The notes under the pieces: model-generated
Seen by the model: the letters and a program-made list of their open reading frames with translations, nothing else
Databases searched by the model: none
Told to the model about the DNA's origin: nothing
Part shown: piece by piece, positions 5,635 to 7,799 of the stretch
How positions within the stretch are numbered: position 1 is the stretch's first letter
How the letters are laid out: each line of letters opens with the position of its first letter
Assembly: GCA_964557845.1 (NCBI GenBank)
Contig: CAZLBV010000322.1
Location: 1 to 7,799 of the forward strand
Direction of reading: 5' to 3'
Source: CAZLBV01 sp964557845
GTDB lineage: Bacteria > Acidobacteriota > Aminicenantia > Aminicenantales > Aminicenantaceae
DNA: 7,799 nt
Translations under genes and position numbers: made by a program

Positions 5635-6813
5635 TTAGAACCAGCGAAAAATAGTGAAACCGAACCTGAACTCGCCTTCGTCAATTCTAAAGTTTCCCCC
5701 TGGTACGAACTGGGGTGTGGTCATTCCTACTGAGTTAAGGGCAAAGACCTGGAAGACATGACCTCCGATTTTTTTTTCTATCCCTAATCCCCATCCCCAG
5801 GAATCAAACGAATAGCCGGCAAGAACCGGGATCCATTCTAGAAGAACAGATAGATCGTTTATGATCATTGCCCTTCCGCCAAGTCCCAGGGAAAGAGTCC
5901 CTTGACCGGATTCCTGGGATGGGTTTGTATTGGTAGAATATCCCGGAACCAGGAGGAGGGAAATGGACCGATTAACTTTATAGCTTAGAGCGGACTGCAG
6001 ATTAACTCTGAAATTTTCGTCCCTAAAGGTATTTTTTCCTGGTACAGAAAGGGTTATGAGACTAAAACCTCCCAATAAAGCCAAAGAAAATGGATCTTCT
6101 CTCTCACCATCCTGGTTAAAACATATATATTTGACGGCGAATTCAAACTCTTGGGATTCATTTGCCCGGAAAAGTGTCAAGTCCAGTTTGTCAGTGAATC
6201 CGTATCCGAATCCCAAAAGCACAGAGGCTGGACCATTCAGGCCGTAAAAAACATCATATCCCTCTTTCACGGCGGGAAAAAAACGATGTGATACCCTAAA
6301 TAAAAAATTGCCTTTACCGATAGTCCTGGCAGTAGGAAGATTGACCAACCTGGTGCCCCAGAAAGCTGGGCTTTGGATTTTATTTTCTGTGGTTTTTTTC
6401 TCCCCTTGATCGTTTGAATCTTCAAGGTTTTGTACCCATTTTTCGAAAGCAGAGATTTCCTCCGGCTTTAGTGGCTGAGCATAAGCCGGCATTTGTCTTC
6501 CCTTGATGCCTTCGCTCCCTTTTATTTTCATCAGTAGATAGCTTTGGTCTGGATTTTGAGGATCCACCAGTTTAAGGTTAGGAATTTCCTGGCTGGGGAC
6601 ATCGATCACGGAAGCTGGAAACTGAGTTTCATCCAGGTTTAATCCCTGGGGCGGGTAGGCTCCTGTATGACAACCTGATGTGCTGCAGTTTTCAGTTAAG
6701 ATCTTCACCACCCCGGTCTCTAAAGTGGATCGAACTTTTTGGATTCCCATTGAAAACAAAGAAAATACAACAAAAAAAAATCCAAATAAAAAGATATTAT
6801 TCCTGAGTTTCAT
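5635..6813 (-). CDS. Cytochrome c domain fused to a DUF5777-like outer-membrane beta-barrel
   Basis: This 392-residue protein has a signal peptide (about 1-23, strongly hydrophobic after MKLRNN). A small cytochrome c-like domain follows: NCSTSGCH (C43, C48, H49) is a CX4CH rather than CXXCH site, with PQGLNLDE downstream and a possible distal ligand M108 in GRQMPAYAQPLKPEEI. This layout is common in small haem domains found in FCB and Planctomycetes proteins. After a charged linker (about 131-147), residues from about 153 to the end match the DUF5777 barrel pattern: GTRLVNLPTARTIGKGNFLF, then VSHRF and repeated alternating strands. The chain ends in FTIFRWF, a terminal aromatic typical of BAM-inserted outer-membrane proteins. 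It probably carries one haem at the periplasmic face of a barrel. It starts 28 bases downstream of the His-rich lipoprotein stop, on the same strand. Its ribosome site is weak (AGGG about nine bases upstream). The electron partner is unknown. Confidence 0.85.
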   Translation of the reverse strand: MKLRNNIFLFGFFFVVFSLFSMGIQKVRSTLETGVVKILTENCSTSGCHTGAYPPQGLNLDETQFPASVIDVPSQEIPNLKLVDPQNPDQSYLLMKIKGSEGIKGRQMPAYAQPLKPEEISAFEKWVQNLEDSNDQGEKKTTENKIQSPAFWGTRLVNLPTARTIGKGNFLFRVSHRFFPAVKEGYDVFYGLNGPASVLLGFGYGFTDKLDLTLFRANESQEFEFAVKYICFNQDGEREDPFSLALLGGFSLITLSVPGKNTFRDENFRVNLQSALSYKVNRSISLLLVPGYSTNTNPSQESGQGTLSLGLGGRAMIINDLSVLLEWIPVLAGYSFDSWGWGLGIEKKIGGHVFQVFALNSVGMTTPQFVPGGNFRIDEGEFRFGFTIFRWF

Positions 6814-6840
6814 AGTTTTTTTCCCTTTTTTGTGCTTGGT

Positions 6841-7197
6841 TCAAAACCACTTTGAAATTTGATACTGATGGTTGTGGCCTGAAACTGTAGAATCGGTTAC
6901 TGTAACAGTCTGGCCGCTGTTGACATTCTGGAGTTGCTGTTGAGTCATGGAAAAAGAATGGGAGTGTCCGGCGCTGGAAGAAGTATTACGTGTGATTCCG
7001 CCTTGAGGAGAATTTTCAACATCAGACTGCTGGAGTGTGACGGTATGAGTGTGATTTTGTGTTGATGAAGAAGTGAAGCTTTGTTCGTTTCCAGGCATTT
7101 CAGGAGATTCAGAAGAAGTGCATCCAAACCCCAAAAATAACAATAAACTTCCGAATAAGCCTCCCATGCTGGTTGTAATAAATTCTTTTCGGGTCAT
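6841..7197 (-). CDS. Tat-like signal, His-rich repeat lipoprotein (unrecognised family)
   Basis: The 118-residue product starts at ATG 7195-7197, chosen because GGAGGG lies five bases upstream. A longer in-frame start at 7269 would add 24 residues before the signal sequence with no ribosome site. The N-terminus MTRKEFITTSMGGLFGS resembles a Tat signal with Arg-Lys instead of Arg-Arg. It is followed by a hydrophobic stretch ending in GFGC (C26), a non-ideal lipobox. The mature part is Ser/Thr/Gln-rich and carries three HXH motifs, H49/H51, H78/H80 and H108/H110, spaced 29 and 30 residues apart. Each of the first two is followed by an alternating beta-like stretch and a leucine/valine-containing turn, so the protein looks like a short tandem beta repeat with paired histidines, suited to binding metal. 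It immediately precedes the cytochrome/barrel gene (27 bases between), so a joint envelope role is likely. I do not recognise the family. Confidence 0.75.
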   Translation of the reverse strand: MTRKEFITTSMGGLFGSLLLFLGFGCTSSESPEMPGNEQSFTSSSTQNHTHTVTLQQSDVENSPQGGITRNTSSSAGHSHSFSMTQQQLQNVNSGQTVTVTDSTVSGHNHQYQISKWF

Positions 7198-7202
7198 TTT
7201 AT

Positions 7203-7208
7203 CCCTCC
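7203..7208 (-). promoter_or_regulatory. Shine-Dalgarno that sets the lipoprotein start
   Basis: On the minus strand GGAGGG is five bases before ATG 7195-7197. It favours this start over the longer in-frame ATG at 7269 and puts the Tat-like TRKEF motif at the very N-terminus, as expected for a signal peptide. Confidence 0.7.
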
Positions 7209-7267
7209 GTAAAAAAGCATCCTTTTTGCCTCTAATCATCTCTTTTCCAGATAGAGAAAAAAGAAAC

Positions 7268-7426
7268 ATGGATGATCAAATCAATGCAGTTTACTGCAAG
7301 CATTGTGCCATAATAGGAAAGAGGTTTTCCCCAGTAAATTGCTTTTGTGGACGAGCAGAGACATATATTATGTCCTGTCGCATAAGATTTTATCTTCTGA
7401 GAAGAGAATTGAAAAAAAGGCTTTAG
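7268..7426 (+). CDS. Candidate 52-residue Cys-rich, zinc-ribbon-like small protein
   Basis: ATG 7268-7270 opens a 52-codon frame ending at TAG 7424-7426. The peptide has YCKHC (C10, C13), NCFCG (C25, C27) and C37, a CX2C-X11-CXC arrangement like a compact zinc ribbon. A basic C-terminal tail follows (RFYLLRRELKKRL, about 40-52). It fills the space between the divergent lipoprotein gene (start 7197) and the convergent BatE-like gene (stop 7461), where no other gene is present. Against it, the ribosome site is poor: only a purine-rich stretch of A and G precedes the ATG. The frame stays open upstream to 7073 across the antisense of the lipoprotein gene, which is probably a shadow. The cysteine pattern is visible; zinc binding and expression are inferred. 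Confidence 0.42.
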   Translation: MDDQINAVYCKHCAIIGKRFSPVNCFCGRAETYIMSCRIRFYLLRRELKKRL

Positions 7427-7460
7427 GATAAAAAAAAGAAAATTGAGGTAATGAACCGGT

Positions 7461-7799
7461 TCAGATTATCTCGAGGTGAGTCCTCTCTATCCAGCCCTCT
7501 TTACCGTCGGGGAGGCGGACCTTATACCAGTCACTGCTCTGGTTTTCGATCCTGACTTTGAGGCCGGAATGAACGGCGAAAAGATCCGTTCCGCTTCCAA
7601 TAGGGGAGCTGCGTACATATACTTCAGGGCTCATGATAATGGCCTCGACTGAGCTGTTGAAGGTATGAATTTTTGAGATAAACAGGACCGAGATTATGAT
7701 TAAAAATCCACCGATTAAAACAGCCGCTGTTTTGAAAAATTTCCGCCAAAGAACCGGACGAAGAGTCAGCCATAAAATCAAACATACGATGAAAAAAAA
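7461..7799 (-). CDS. BatE-like protein, C-terminal part (two membrane segments plus bacterial SH3), cut at the right edge
   Basis: The frame is open to the right edge, so the 5' end lies outside; 112 codons and a TGA stop (7461-7463) are visible. The visible part begins with a hydrophobic segment (FFFIVCLILWLTL), then a short basic loop (RPVLWRKFFK), a second membrane helix (about residues 26-43 of the fragment), and a bacterial SH3 domain. The SH3 blocks are VYVRSSP, then GTDLFAVHSGLKVRI, WYKVRLPDG and GWIERTHLEII. This order matches the end of BatE-type TPR proteins of Bacteroidota and relatives, part of the Bat (aerotolerance-related) gene group in which VWA-domain and TPR proteins sit in the inner membrane. 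The TPR part, if present, would lie outside the window. A TTG at 7779-7781 could mimic a start, but it falls inside the first membrane segment, so the edge-truncated reading is preferred. Confidence 0.75.
   Translation of the reverse strand, partial: FFFIVCLILWLTLRPVLWRKFFKTAAVLIGGFLIIISVLFISKIHTFNSSVEAIIMSPEVYVRSSPIGSGTDLFAVHSGLKVRIENQSSDWYKVRLPDGKEGWIERTHLEII

Noticed and set aside
7212..7227. Inverted repeat AAAAAG-CATC-CTTTTT upstream of the lipoprotein
   Set aside because: Low-complexity A/T arms in an A/T-rich leader; not informative as a terminator or operator.
7198..7269. 24-residue N-terminal extension of the lipoprotein
   Set aside because: It would bury the Tat-like signal inside the protein and has no ribosome site, whereas GGAGGG sits correctly before the ATG at 7195-7197.
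7452..7463. Perfect 12-base palindrome TGAACCGGTTCA over the stop of the BatE-like gene
   Set aside because: Palindromes of this length are expected by chance once or twice in a window this size, and as RNA it makes only a 4-bp stem. The nearby T-run alone does not make a terminator.
1..7799. tRNA/rRNA genes, CRISPR arrays, insertion sequences, defence genes
   Set aside because: No cloverleaf, spaced repeats, transposase motifs or terminal inverted repeats were found on either strand; the content is ordinary metabolic and envelope genes.

Overview
The window looks like chromosomal DNA of a free-living, Gram-negative-type bacterium with moderate to low GC. The best placement is somewhere in the FCB (Bacteroidota-related) group. 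This is inference from gene families: a BatE-like membrane/SH3 protein tail, a DUF5777-type outer-membrane barrel fused to a cytochrome c domain, and a Tat-like lipoprotein signal. No rRNA, tRNA, CRISPR array, insertion sequence or phage gene was seen.

Layout. (1) Bases 1-524, minus: a TsaA/TrmO-type tRNA-modification protein, cut by the left edge. (2) Bases 526-1179, minus: a metallo-beta-lactamase-fold hydrolase of the COG1237 type, one base upstream of the trmO-like start, so the two probably form a two-gene unit. A candidate promoter lies near 1341-1368. (3) Bases 1497-2912, minus: a group II PLP-dependent amino-acid decarboxylase. (4) Bases 2913-3227: a divergent intergenic region with three short inverted repeats. 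(5) Bases 3228-5619, plus: two tiny candidate ORFs, the second encoding a 28-residue peptide with a CXXCH motif, then a membrane-anchored PQQ-type sugar dehydrogenase and an aldo-keto reductase. (6) Bases 5635-7197, minus: a His-rich repeat lipoprotein followed by a cytochrome c/beta-barrel fusion protein. These two converge on the aldo-keto reductase. (7) Bases 7268-7426, plus: a small Cys-rich, zinc-ribbon-like candidate protein. (8) Bases 7461-7799, minus: the C-terminal part of a BatE-like protein (two membrane segments plus SH3), cut by the right edge.

How the genes may work together. Several products face the periplasm or outer membrane and handle electrons or metals: the PQQ-type sugar dehydrogenase, the single-haem cytochrome/barrel protein, the His-rich lipoprotein and perhaps the CXXCH peptide. 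A cell-envelope redox module is a reasonable hypothesis, but proximity is the only link. The aldo-keto reductase could act in the cytoplasm on keto-sugars derived from the dehydrogenase product. The most distinctive items are the His-rich repeat lipoprotein paired with the cytochrome/barrel fusion, and the three small ORFs.
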